A stretch of DNA of 64,000 nt from UBA1426 sp052034085 (GTDB lineage: Bacteria > Bacillota > Clostridia > Peptostreptococcales > Anaerovoracaceae): contig JBPOJA010000013.1 in NCBI GenBank assembly GCA_052034085.1, positions 1 to 64,000 of the forward strand, given 5' to 3'. The stretch's first letter is position 1; every line of letters begins with the position of its first letter. Positions 41,212 through 49,897 of this stretch are shown here, piece after piece. The notes under the pieces were generated by a model. It was not told the origin of the DNA, did not search any database, and worked only from the letters and a program-made list of their open reading frames with translations. The position numbers and the translations under genes are program-made.

Positions 41212-43176
41212 TTAGTTTTCCTCCCTTTGAATAGCTACGTATTTGGTATTTTCATTAAATGGTTTAAAAGCCTCTCCGCCGCTGATATAGAATTTCCCGA
41301 AAAACTCTACATACTGGAGCCTGCACGAGTGAACAAAAGAGCCAAGACCATTTATTGCAAAATTATATGTGTGGCCAACTATAAAGGCCAGGGTCATGAT
41401 GATTATGCCTTTAATTCCCGAGCCTCCGAAAGACCCCATATTGTTTATTACCGATGCAATGACGCTGGATGCGAGTCCGAGGGCCAGCAGCCTGGAATAT
41501 GATAAGACATCGGATAAATACCCGGTTATGCCATAAAGACTGCCAAGACCTCCAATAATCCTGCTCAAACCATTTCTATCTCTGCGCCCGGTAAGCACTA
41601 CTCCTGCAGCTCCGACTATGGCCATCCATTTCCCCACAGGGTCGCCTATTCCGGTCAGCGCCAGCACGGCTCCTATAAGTAGCACATACCACAGGCCTGT
41701 GTCAAACAGGGCATCTAATGGTCTGCCATCTTTGATTGACAGCCAGGCCGAAAGTCCCATTCCGAGAAAGAGATGTGCCGCCCCAAGGATGAAACAGAAA
41801 ATCAGCAGTTTCATTGGATCTTCCAGCGGATTAAACCAGATGGGAGGAATAGTGATTTCCTTATTGAAAAATGTTCTGGCCACTACTGTAACGATATCGC
41901 CAAACCACCCGCCGAACATTGCTCCCCAGAAAGTGGTGGATATCCCGCAAAAGAAGAAAAGCTTGAACATCTGGCGTTTCATGCCTTCAAGCTTGTATTT
42001 TTTTAAAATAATACCGGTTAAAATAGTGAGCAAAATCCCATAGGCTGCGTCACCAAGCATCATGCCGAAAAAGATTGCAAAAGAAAGGGCAAAATATGGC
42101 GTTGCATCAATGGAGTTGGGATCAGGCAGAGCGTATAGTTTTGTAATTGACTCAAAGGCATCAGATATTTTGCCGTTCATCAAAAGCACGGGGGTTTGCT
42201 CACCCTTTTCAGGATCTTTAACTTCGTAATGACACTGTGCTTCTTCTAAGGCGGCAATTACTTTATGTTCTGCAGCCGCAGGAAACCAGCCTTCAAAGGA
42301 AAAAGTATGACCTGTAACAAGAAGATTGCCCCTGACAGCAACTTTATTTTTCCTGAGCATCCATTGATCATGGCAGACTTCCAGATTATTTTTGCCTTCT
42401 TCAAAAGAAGCAATCTCCTCTTCAACCTGCCCTTTTTCTTCAGCCAGTTCGGCAAGCTGTTTTTCAGCCAGGACTATATTTTCTTCAACGGTTCCCTCCA
42501 GTTCGCTGAAGCTCATCCTTGAGAAGCCGTAATCTCTAAGGACTTCGTCGACTGCGTCCTTGTCATCCCTGTGATATATACAATAGAAATAATGTTGTTC
42601 CTCATCCCTGTTCACAAGCTCCATTTTGGAATAATATGATTTTTCCTCCATGGCGTGCAAGAACTCATCGTCCCTGGTTCCTGCGGGAGTTACACCCATT
42701 ATGATTCTGGCATATTCCGTTTCAGTTTCGCCCAGAGGGATGTCATAACCTTTCCAGGGAAGTAAAGAAAGCCTGAGGACTTCCAGCTTGTTGATGGCGT
42801 TGCTTATCTCCCCGTGACGAACCATCAACTCGTTAATCCTGTCAACCTCCCGGTCGCTTATGCTTCCTTTGGCGCAGGCCTGCTGAAAGTCTTCAAGCTT
42901 AATATCTCTTCTCGTATGCAGCAGAGGTTTTTTTCCTGTGCCAAATTTATTCAGGGCGGCCAGAGCCTGACTTACCCTGCTGAGCCTGTTGTCACATTTT
43001 ATGACAGCGTCCTCGTCCCCATCCAGGCTGACAAGCTCTTTCCATTCCTCATCTTCCAGCTTGGTCTCCTGTGATACGATTTCAACAAGTCCCAGACTCA
43101 TCAACTTTTCCATAAGCTGATCCCGGTTGGAAATCAGTCCAATGGCAGAAAGTTTTTTCATTCTTGCTATTGACAC
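41212..43176 (-). CDS. ntpI: V-type ATPase subunit I (a-type stator)
   Basis: 654 residues. An N-terminal cytoplasmic half with coiled coils (LSRVSQALAALNKF; LAEKQLAELAEEKGQVEEEIASFEEGK) and a C-terminal half with seven to eight membrane helices (FALSFAIFFGMMLGDAAYGILLTIL; LSYSRLLALGLASSVIASVINNM, with the stator Arg). It provides the ion path next to the K ring. It starts two bases before the neighbouring G-like subunit ends. Confidence 0.94.
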   Translation of the reverse strand: MSIARMKKLSAIGLISNRDQLMEKLMSLGLVEIVSQETKLEDEEWKELVSLDGDEDAVIKCDNRLSRVSQALAALNKFGTGKKPLLHTRRDIKLEDFQQACAKGSISDREVDRINELMVRHGEISNAINKLEVLRLSLLPWKGYDIPLGETETEYARIIMGVTPAGTRDDEFLHAMEEKSYYSKMELVNRDEEQHYFYCIYHRDDKDAVDEVLRDYGFSRMSFSELEGTVEENIVLAEKQLAELAEEKGQVEEEIASFEEGKNNLEVCHDQWMLRKNKVAVRGNLLVTGHTFSFEGWFPAAAEHKVIAALEEAQCHYEVKDPEKGEQTPVLLMNGKISDAFESITKLYALPDPNSIDATPYFALSFAIFFGMMLGDAAYGILLTILTGIILKKYKLEGMKRQMFKLFFFCGISTTFWGAMFGGWFGDIVTVVARTFFNKEITIPPIWFNPLEDPMKLLIFCFILGAAHLFLGMGLSAWLSIKDGRPLDALFDTGLWYVLLIGAVLALTGIGDPVGKWMAIVGAAGVVLTGRRDRNGLSRIIGGLGSLYGITGYLSDVLSYSRLLALGLASSVIASVINNMGSFGGSGIKGIIIMTLAFIVGHTYNFAINGLGSFVHSCRLQYVEFFGKFYISGGEAFKPFNENTKYVAIQREEN

Positions 43177-43488
43177 TTATTTCACAACCTTTCCGACTAT
43201 CAAAGTAACTGCGGCATCAAGCTGATGTTCAGCCAGGGCTGTGCTCTGACTGATTTCTTCAACAGCCCGGGATAAAATGCTTTCATATTCTTTTTCCGCA
43301 TCTTCCTGAGCCCTGCTCAAGGCCTGCCTGAGCTCATCATCCATCTGCCTTGCAGTTTCCTCCAGTAATGAGGCAGCCTGCCGTTCTGCTTCAGCTATCA
43401 TTTCCTTTGATTGTTGTCTGCTGTCTTTACGGATTTGTTCGGCCTTTGCCTCAGCATCCCTAATCAATCTGATCTGCTCTATTGCCAC
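43177..43488 (-). CDS. ntpF: V-type ATPase peripheral stalk subunit G/H (NtpF-like)
   Basis: 103 residues from a GTG at 43488: AGGGAGA lies seven bases before it, and the longer frame (to 43590) has no RBS and no family similarity in its extra part. One continuous charged helix with Ala/Gln/Glu repeats (IRLIRDAEAKAEQIRKDSRQQ), pairing with E in the outer stalk. First gene of the V-ATPase operon. Confidence 0.85.
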   Translation of the reverse strand: MAIEQIRLIRDAEAKAEQIRKDSRQQSKEMIAEAERQAASLLEETARQMDDELRQALSRAQEDAEKEYESILSRAVEEISQSTALAEHQLDAAVTLIVGKVVK

Positions 43489-43548
43489 AGCATTTTCTCC
43501 CTTGCTATTACTTCTGACTTCGGCGAATCTATATATTGTTATTGGAGT

Positions 43549-43577
43549 ATTATATATTTTTTCACAAACTAAGTAAA
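43549..43577 (-). promoter_or_regulatory. Sigma-A promoter of the V-ATPase operon
   Basis: Minus-strand TTTACT (43577-43572), 17-base spacer, TATAAT (43554-43549). Expected start near 43542, giving a leader of about 55 bases before the GTG. No terminator is visible between the MATE gene and this promoter. Confidence 0.65.
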
Positions 43578-43655
43578 GGGTCTGGTGCAAATTGCTCTTT
43601 GAATTTTCATTGAATTATCAACAGTTATGGAAACCTTCATATATATATGCAACAA

Positions 43656-45020
43656 TCAGGATATATCCTGAATAAGATTCCTGAGCCATTTCTTTGAATA
43701 AAATCGATGTCTGGTAATCAGACCTTTTACTATCTCTCCAGTCTGTGCCATCATGACTATTACATACACCGGCAGATTTGTATAAAACACACCGAAGAAT
43801 ACCAAAGGAACCCCTATCAGCCAGACAACCCCAACCTCTGTGAACATGGCAAAGCGTGTGTCACCTCCGCAACGTAAAGTTCCCACTATCTGAAGGCCTC
43901 CGTAAAGATTAATCCACATCATGCATCCAAAAATTGTCAGTATCCATAGCATGTAGTAACGGCCTTCATCACTGAAATTAAAAACATTTACGATAAAACG
44001 AGAAAATATTATTAAAAGACCGCCCGATATCAGGCCCATTATAATACCGATTCTAAGGAGTCGCTTTGTTAATGCAAAAGCATAATCCATTTCGCCTCTG
44101 CCTATTCGCTGTCCCACCAAAATCAGCAATGCATCACCCAGACTGAAAATGGCCAATATAAACATCTGATTAATTGTGTTGCTGGCTTGGATTGCCGCAT
44201 ATTCAGTGACTCCCATCCTGCCATAAAACGCATTATATGTGGCCATGCCTATGCTCCACATAGCTTCGTTTACCGTTACAGGCAGAGCGCTGGCCAAAAT
44301 ACTGGTTACCAGAACTTTTCTCCATGTAAAAAATTCTTTAACCGGCCCGGCTATAATATTTTTCTGACCGAAAATTACGAAAAGAACCAGAATAAGTTCG
44401 AGGCTTCTGGAGGTCAGTAACGCAGTGGCGGCACCCATGGTTCCCATTGCCGGGAGGCCGAATTTACCAAAAATCAATGTGTATGCCATTAATGTATTTA
44501 CGGTAAATACTATGGTGCTTATAAACAGGGGAATCCTTGTCTGCTGGGTTGTACGCAAGGCGGCTGTGCATGGCACAGTAATTGATACGGTCAGAAAACA
44601 GAATGCAAAGCGCCTGAGAAAGTGAGAGCCAAGCTCTATTACCTCGGGTATATCTGTGAATAAACGAAGAACAGTTGCGGGAAAGAAAGTTGCTGCCAGA
44701 AAGAAAATCATACCTATTGAAAAACAGAAAGTTACAGCAAAGCCCAGGGTTTTTCTTATGTTTGGGAGGTCATTGACTCCAAAAAACTGGGACATAAAAG
44801 CGGCCGCTCCGCTTGAAAATCCGAAAAGCACGCCCCAATGAATCAGATAGAGCTGCGTAGACAGACCAACCGAAGCCAGCTGTACCTCTCCAAGGCTTCC
44901 CACCATCAGTGTATCTATCAGATTTAAAGACGAGGCTATCAAACTCTGCAATGCAATGGGCAGGGCTATCCTCCTCAGAGTTCCAAGCAGAGACCTGGTG
45001 TCAATTTGTATTTCCTGCAA
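43656..45020 (-). CDS. MATE family efflux transporter
   Basis: 454 residues with about 12 helices. MATE/MOP features: the first helix ALPIALQSLIASSLNLIDTLMVGSLGEVQLASVGLSTQ and the repeated counterpart in the second half (ALPVTVNEAMWSIGMATYNAFYGRMG). TTG start at 45020 with AGGAAA upstream. Exports cationic compounds using a sodium or proton gradient; sodium is plausible in this cell. It lies ten bases after the epimerase gene. A role in exporting an envelope component cannot be excluded. Confidence 0.88.
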   Translation of the reverse strand: MQEIQIDTRSLLGTLRRIALPIALQSLIASSLNLIDTLMVGSLGEVQLASVGLSTQLYLIHWGVLFGFSSGAAAFMSQFFGVNDLPNIRKTLGFAVTFCFSIGMIFFLAATFFPATVLRLFTDIPEVIELGSHFLRRFAFCFLTVSITVPCTAALRTTQQTRIPLFISTIVFTVNTLMAYTLIFGKFGLPAMGTMGAATALLTSRSLELILVLFVIFGQKNIIAGPVKEFFTWRKVLVTSILASALPVTVNEAMWSIGMATYNAFYGRMGVTEYAAIQASNTINQMFILAIFSLGDALLILVGQRIGRGEMDYAFALTKRLLRIGIIMGLISGGLLIIFSRFIVNVFNFSDEGRYYMLWILTIFGCMMWINLYGGLQIVGTLRCGGDTRFAMFTEVGVVWLIGVPLVFFGVFYTNLPVYVIVMMAQTGEIVKGLITRHRFYSKKWLRNLIQDIS

Positions 45021-45030
45021 AGTGGCTTTC

Positions 45031-46134
45031 CTACCTGTCTTTCAAAATTTGCACTATACGCCGGGCAGCTTTGCCATCTCCATATGGATTTACAGCCTCA
45101 GCCATTCTCTCGTATGCTCCCGGATCGGTAATCAGTTCTCCGGCCATTGAGAAAATCTTCTCCTTTTCGACTCCGGCGAGCTTGACCGTACCTGCCTCTA
45201 CGGCTTCAGGCCTTTCTGTCTCCTTCCTGACCACCAAAACGGGCTTGCCCAGGGAAGGAGCCTCCTCCTGGAGACCTCCGGAATCTGTAATAATCAGATA
45301 TGACTCAGCCATGAGCTTTACAAATGGCTGATATTGAAGGGGCTCAATCAGATGTATCCTATCTGTATTGCCTAAAATATAACCGGCAAGGCTTCGGACT
45401 TTTGGATTCATATGCAAGGGATAAACGACTTCAACATCGGGAAATTCCACGGCCAGATCTTTTACAGCACCAAAGATATTGTGCATATTTTCGCCAAGAT
45501 TTTCCCTTCTGTGACAGGTTAAGGTGATTACTTTCCTATTTTTGAAATCTATGTTAGAAAGCACTTCATCCTGAAATTCATAGGGTTTATCAGCTACGGT
45601 CAATAATGCATCTATAACGGTATTCCCGGTTATGTATATTTTATCTTCCGCAACTCCCTCCGCCAGGAGGTTCTTCTTATTTCTGATTGTCGGAGCGAAA
45701 TGCAATTCCGCCAGGTGCCCGGTAAGCACCCTGTTCATTTCTTCAGGATATGGAGAATATTTGTCAAATGTTCTGAGGCCTGCTTCCACATGACCTACCG
45801 GTATTTTATGGTAAAACGCAGCAAGGGCTGATGCAAAGGTAGTCGTAGTATCACCGTGAACCAGCACAATGTCAGGCTGGCTTTCTTCCAGCACCTTTTC
45901 CATGCCCAGAAGCACATTGCTGCTGATCTGACTCACACTTTGATTGTGCTTCATAATATTGAGATCATAATCGGGTTTTATGTGAAACAGGTCCAGGACC
46001 TGATCCAGCATTTCCCTGTGCTGGGCCGTAACGCAAACAAGAGGTTCAAATTGTTTGTCTTTTGCCAGTTCTTTAACAAGTGGTGCCATTTTAATGGCTT
46101 CAGGCCTGGTTCCAAACACGGTCATTATCTTCAT
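45031..46134 (-). CDS. wecB: UDP-N-acetylglucosamine 2-epimerase (non-hydrolysing)
   Basis: 367 residues. Interconverts UDP-GlcNAc and UDP-ManNAc for teichoic-acid-type or other envelope glycans. FGTRPEAIKMAPLVKEL, VHGDTTTTFASALAAFYHKIPVGHVEAGLRT, ITLTCHRREN and TDSGGLQEEAPSLGKPVLV are the classical GT-B epimerase motifs. The gene overlaps the preceding TagO/WecA-type gene by four bases, and the two enzymes act in the same pathway (lipid-linked GlcNAc then ManNAc). Also called mnaA in Firmicutes. Confidence 0.95.
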   Translation of the reverse strand: MKIMTVFGTRPEAIKMAPLVKELAKDKQFEPLVCVTAQHREMLDQVLDLFHIKPDYDLNIMKHNQSVSQISSNVLLGMEKVLEESQPDIVLVHGDTTTTFASALAAFYHKIPVGHVEAGLRTFDKYSPYPEEMNRVLTGHLAELHFAPTIRNKKNLLAEGVAEDKIYITGNTVIDALLTVADKPYEFQDEVLSNIDFKNRKVITLTCHRRENLGENMHNIFGAVKDLAVEFPDVEVVYPLHMNPKVRSLAGYILGNTDRIHLIEPLQYQPFVKLMAESYLIITDSGGLQEEAPSLGKPVLVVRKETERPEAVEAGTVKLAGVEKEKIFSMAGELITDPGAYERMAEAVNPYGDGKAARRIVQILKDR

Positions 46135-47171
46135 TGTGCATCTTCTCCGTTTTCCCTGAAGGGTTTTCCGAAACCTCTGTCCTTCATAAATACATATACC
46201 AGTGTTATAGCAATGATAATAAGCAAGGCTCCATCAAGATACAGGTCCCTGCTAATCAGAATGGCTGCTACCCCCATAATGCCGCTTATACAATAAAGTG
46301 TAAGCACTGTCCTTTTGTGACCCATGCCCACATTCAATACCCTGTGATGCAGGTGATAGCGATCCGCCTCCATTATGGGCCTTCCCTTTCTGATTCTTCT
46401 GATGATTGCCAGGGCAGTATCAAGAATCGGCAGAGCCAGAACGAAAAGTGGCAGAATCGTAGCCACTACAGTTGCGCTCTTCATGGGGCTCATTACGGAA
46501 AGTGCCGCTATCATGAAACCCAGATACAAAGCTCCTCCGTCTCCCATAAAGATTTTTGCAGGATGAAAATTCCATGGTAAAAAGCCAAGACAGCTCCCTG
46601 CCAAAGCAATAAATGCAGGAGCCACCTCCAATCTGCTATGAATAATAGCAATGTATGCTATACACAAGGTAGCAATAAACGATATACCTGCGGCAAGGCC
46701 GTCAAGACCGTCTATTAGATTTATAGTGTTGGTCAGGCCAACTATCCAGAAAACTGTTACAATCAGACTCACCGCTGATGGGAATTCAATGATGCCAGGC
46801 CCCCAGGGATTTGTGATGAATGAAATTTTTACTGAATTTGCATATAATATAATTGCTCCCACAATCTGCCCTGCAAGTTTTATCCTTGCCGGCAATCGCC
46901 GGATGTCATCAACAAGCCCCATCAAAAAAATCAAGGTTGCGGCGACGGCTACGCCAACAATTCTATGATCCATTCGGTCTACAAGAAAAATAATCATCAC
47001 CGCCATACTGGCAAGATAGATAGCCAGGCCACCACATCGCGGCATGGGTTTTTTATGCATTCTCCTGTCATCCAAAGGCACATCAATAGCTCCAATTTTA
47101 GGAGCCACTTTTATTGCCAAAGGTGTTAGCCCGAAAGAAATTATCATAGCTATGACAAATATCAGCTTCAT
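46131..47171 (-). CDS. tagO: Undecaprenyl-phosphate GlcNAc-1-phosphate transferase (TagO/WecA type)
   Basis: 346 residues, 10-11 membrane helices. It links a GlcNAc-phosphate to undecaprenyl phosphate, the first step for wall teichoic acid or similar polymers. Diagnostic MraY/WecA features: MHKKPMPRCGG, FLMGLVDDIRRLPA (metal-binding DD), NLIDGLDGLAAG, FMGDGGALYLG and HLHHR near the C-terminus. It is longer at the C-terminus than MraY and lacks its usual mur-cluster setting. Four-base overlaps with both neighbours. Confidence 0.92.
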   Translation of the reverse strand: MKLIFVIAMIISFGLTPLAIKVAPKIGAIDVPLDDRRMHKKPMPRCGGLAIYLASMAVMIIFLVDRMDHRIVGVAVAATLIFLMGLVDDIRRLPARIKLAGQIVGAIILYANSVKISFITNPWGPGIIEFPSAVSLIVTVFWIVGLTNTINLIDGLDGLAAGISFIATLCIAYIAIIHSRLEVAPAFIALAGSCLGFLPWNFHPAKIFMGDGGALYLGFMIAALSVMSPMKSATVVATILPLFVLALPILDTALAIIRRIRKGRPIMEADRYHLHHRVLNVGMGHKRTVLTLYCISGIMGVAAILISRDLYLDGALLIIIAITLVYVFMKDRGFGKPFRENGEDAQ

Positions 47172-47644
47172 TTGGCTTCTCTTTCCTCATCAGTGTGATT
47201 TCCGCCAAGAATTTCTGCTTTGAGTCCTGCTTCCGACAGCATTTCTTCAGCCAGCTCATCGGGATAGCCTTCACGGATGACAATCCTCTTAATTCCCGCA
47301 TTTATCAGCATCTTTGCGCAGATTACACAGGGCTGATGAGTACAGTACAAGGTTCCGCCTGCAATATTCTGTCCCAGATATGCAGCCTGAATAATTGCAT
47401 TTTGCTCTGCGTGAAGCCCCCTGCAGAGTTCATGCCTTTGTCCCGAAGGAACATTCAGCTTTTCTCTGATGCACCCTCTCACTTCGCAGTGCTCTATCCC
47501 TGTGGGAACACCATTATACCCGGTGGTCATTATTCTGTTATCTTTAACAATAACAGCTCCCACCTGTCTTCTTAAGCAGGTTGATCGTTTCATAACTATT
47601 TCGGCTATTTCCATAAAATAATCGTCCCAATCCGGCCTGTTCAT
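47168..47644 (-). CDS. dCMP deaminase (ComEB-type)
   Basis: 158 residues. Zinc-dependent cytidine/deoxycytidylate deaminase fold: GLHAEQNAIIQAA (zinc His and catalytic Glu) and CTHQPCVICAKMLINAGI (two zinc Cys). It converts dCMP to dUMP for dTTP supply. WDDYFMEIAEIVMKRSTCLRRQVGAVIV is the typical start. Four-base overlaps with truA upstream and the TagO-type gene downstream. Confidence 0.93.
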   Translation of the reverse strand: MNRPDWDDYFMEIAEIVMKRSTCLRRQVGAVIVKDNRIMTTGYNGVPTGIEHCEVRGCIREKLNVPSGQRHELCRGLHAEQNAIIQAAYLGQNIAGGTLYCTHQPCVICAKMLINAGIKRIVIREGYPDELAEEMLSEAGLKAEILGGNHTDEEREAK

Positions 47645-48483
47645 CGTTGATTTCCTCCTACAGCCTGACTTTCATTCCCAAGCATCTCATTTTTATCGAA
47701 AAAAACCGCATCAAGATAAAGCCCTCCCGGAGGTGCCGTATGGCCTGCCATACCCCTGTCTCCGCTGCTTATAATTTCCTGAATAAATCGGGCTTCATCT
47801 TTGACATCATACCTGTCTCTGTTCTTTCCCATACCTATATCAACCAGAGTCCCCACAATAATTCTGACCATATTGTACAGGAAACCATCGCCCACAATTT
47901 CAAATGCCAGCAATCCACTGTCAACATCGCTGTTGCTAAAACTCGCCCGATAAATCGTTCTCACCGTATCATCCTGGATACTGCCGCCGGCAGCCATAAA
48001 GCATCTGAAGTCGTGGCAACCCACGAGACCTTCTGCCGCTCTTTCCATTGCAGAGACATCCAAAATATTCTCTGTCTGATAATAATGGTGTCTTTTAAAT
48101 ATGTCAGGCTTTTGTCCCCACAGGATTTTGTAAATATAACGCTTGCCCACTGCATTGAAACGGGCATGAAAGTCCTCTTCAACTTCCTGGGCACTTAATA
48201 CCTCCAGGTCAGGCCCGGTCAGGTCCCTGCCTTTCAAAAAGTTGTTCACCACATAAGGAAGCTTGTCCACAGGCAGATTCACATCGGTTTTAAAATTGGC
48301 GCACTGCCCCAGAGCATGAACTCCCTTATCCGTTCTAGAGCTTCCCTGTATGCTTATCTCCCTGCCATAAATATGACCCAGGGCCTTCTCAAGTTCTCCC
48401 TGGACAGTTCTTTTTTCCGGCTGGGCCTGCCAGCCGGAAAAATCCCTGCCGTCATACTTTACTTTTAATAGGATATTCCTCAT
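47641..48483 (-). CDS. truA: tRNA pseudouridine(38-40) synthase
   Basis: 280 residues. It makes pseudouridine in the anticodon stem-loop. The catalytic Asp is in GSSRTDKGVHALGQ; KYDGRDFSGWQAQPEKRTVQGELEKAL at the N-terminus and VGDGFLYNMVRIIVGTLVDIGMGK at the C-terminus are family signatures. It overlaps the aldehyde dehydrogenase gene by four bases (ATGA). The C-terminal PGGLYL segment is also as expected. Confidence 0.95.
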   Translation of the reverse strand: MRNILLKVKYDGRDFSGWQAQPEKRTVQGELEKALGHIYGREISIQGSSRTDKGVHALGQCANFKTDVNLPVDKLPYVVNNFLKGRDLTGPDLEVLSAQEVEEDFHARFNAVGKRYIYKILWGQKPDIFKRHHYYQTENILDVSAMERAAEGLVGCHDFRCFMAAGGSIQDDTVRTIYRASFSNSDVDSGLLAFEIVGDGFLYNMVRIIVGTLVDIGMGKNRDRYDVKDEARFIQEIISSGDRGMAGHTAPPGGLYLDAVFFDKNEMLGNESQAVGGNQR

Positions 48484-49856
48484 CCGAAAAGTTCTTCGGG
48501 TGTGGGAACCGGATTGTCCGGCCTCAGGTAAGCTATCCTGGAAATATTAATCAAGTGCTTATATGTCAGGTTTTCGGAAATGCTGTTGTTGCCCCAGCTG
48601 CCGCAACCCAAAGTATTGGTGGGCGCCAGACCGTTAAAGTAACTTCCTCCTGCAGTTGTGGAGCATGGCTGGTTAACTACGAGTCTGCTGACAGTTATTT
48701 TTTCGCCCGCATACTCAATATGTTCCTTGTTAAAGGAGTGGATGGCGGCACTATGACCCTTGCCTTCCACATCCAGGTTGGCCTGGGCAAATTCTACTGC
48801 CTGGGTAAAATCATCGTAGAGGTAGAAGGCCATGACAGGGCACATCTTTTCCTTACCAAGAAGATCTCCTGCACCCGGTCCGTCAGCTTCTATTAAAATC
48901 ATCCTCTTGCCTTCCGGCATGTCAACTCCGGCCAGCTTAGCCAGTTCTGCCACAGGCAAACCTACCACATCCTTGTTCATGGCTCCATTTTTGAATATGA
49001 GATTTCTGAATGCTGCCTTTTCTTTTGCATCCCTGACAACATAGGTTCCCTGAGCCGAAAATTCATCTAAAACCTCCTGGCTCATATCCCTGGGAATCAT
49101 AACGCTTTGTTCACCCGAGCATATAATACCGTTGTCAAAAGTCCGGCCTAAAATTATCTTTGTTACTGCATCCTTGATATCTGCATCCCTGTCTATGATA
49201 ACCTGGACATTGCCCGGTCCCACACCAAGAGCTGGTTTTCCGCTGCTATATGCAGCCTTAACCATTCCGGTGCCTCCGGTTGCCACCAGAACATCAACCG
49301 ATGAGATTAAAGCCGTAGTGTGCTCTCTTGGGTCTTCTCCAATAATCTGTATTAAATTTTCCGGGGCACCGATTTTCCTCAGATTTTCATTGACCATCTC
49401 AACAGTCTTGCTGCAGCACTTCATAGCATTGGGATGGGGAAGAACTATAATGGCATTTTTCCCTTTCACAGCAAACATTGCATTGCTCATAACAGTAACT
49501 ATGGGATTGGTCGTTGGGGTAATTGCTGCCACGACTCCCATGGGTTTGGCTACTTCAACTATGCCGGTTTCTTCATCCCTGTTGATAATCCCCGTGCTCT
49601 TTTTACCTTTCAGACTGTTCCATATAATGCCCGCTTTTCCCTTGTTTTTTGCAATCTTGTCCGGCAGATTACCCATGCCTGTTTCTTCCACAGCCATTTG
49701 TGCCAGATATTCGGCATTATCGTAAACGGTTTTAGCAATGATTTTTACAAATTCGTCGATCTCTTCCTGGCTGAAGTGCTCGACTTCCTTCTGGGCCTTT
49801 TTTGCCCTTTCAAGAAAACCTTGAACATACTCGTTCTTCACCATTTCATCTGTCAT
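48480..49856 (-). CDS. CoA-acylating aldehyde dehydrogenase (SucD/EutE-like)
   Basis: 458 residues. Catalytic Cys in NGIICSGEQSV; ITPTTNPIVTVMSNAMFAVKGKNAIIVLPHPNA and GVGPGNVQVIIDRDAD are typical of the acylating branch that makes acyl-CoA from an aldehyde, NAD(P) and CoA (acetaldehyde, succinate semialdehyde, propionaldehyde). DKIAKNKGKAGIIWNSLKGKKSTGIINRDEETGI looks closest to succinate-semialdehyde dehydrogenase SucD, which would link to the succinyl-CoA chemistry encoded at 51729 onward (inference). It is sandwiched between glnS and truA in an otherwise housekeeping operon. Confidence 0.85.
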   Translation of the reverse strand: MTDEMVKNEYVQGFLERAKKAQKEVEHFSQEEIDEFVKIIAKTVYDNAEYLAQMAVEETGMGNLPDKIAKNKGKAGIIWNSLKGKKSTGIINRDEETGIVEVAKPMGVVAAITPTTNPIVTVMSNAMFAVKGKNAIIVLPHPNAMKCCSKTVEMVNENLRKIGAPENLIQIIGEDPREHTTALISSVDVLVATGGTGMVKAAYSSGKPALGVGPGNVQVIIDRDADIKDAVTKIILGRTFDNGIICSGEQSVMIPRDMSQEVLDEFSAQGTYVVRDAKEKAAFRNLIFKNGAMNKDVVGLPVAELAKLAGVDMPEGKRMILIEADGPGAGDLLGKEKMCPVMAFYLYDDFTQAVEFAQANLDVEGKGHSAAIHSFNKEHIEYAGEKITVSRLVVNQPCSTTAGGSYFNGLAPTNTLGCGSWGNNSISENLTYKHLINISRIAYLRPDNPVPTPEELFG

Positions 49857-49897
49857 TTTTTCACCTTATATCCTTTCCGGCCCTCAGGCCCAAAATC

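Noticed and set aside
43489..43590. N-terminal extension of the V-ATPase G-like subunit
   Set aside because: No RBS and no family similarity. The -10 promoter box at 43549-43554 falls inside the extension, so translation from 43590 is unlikely.
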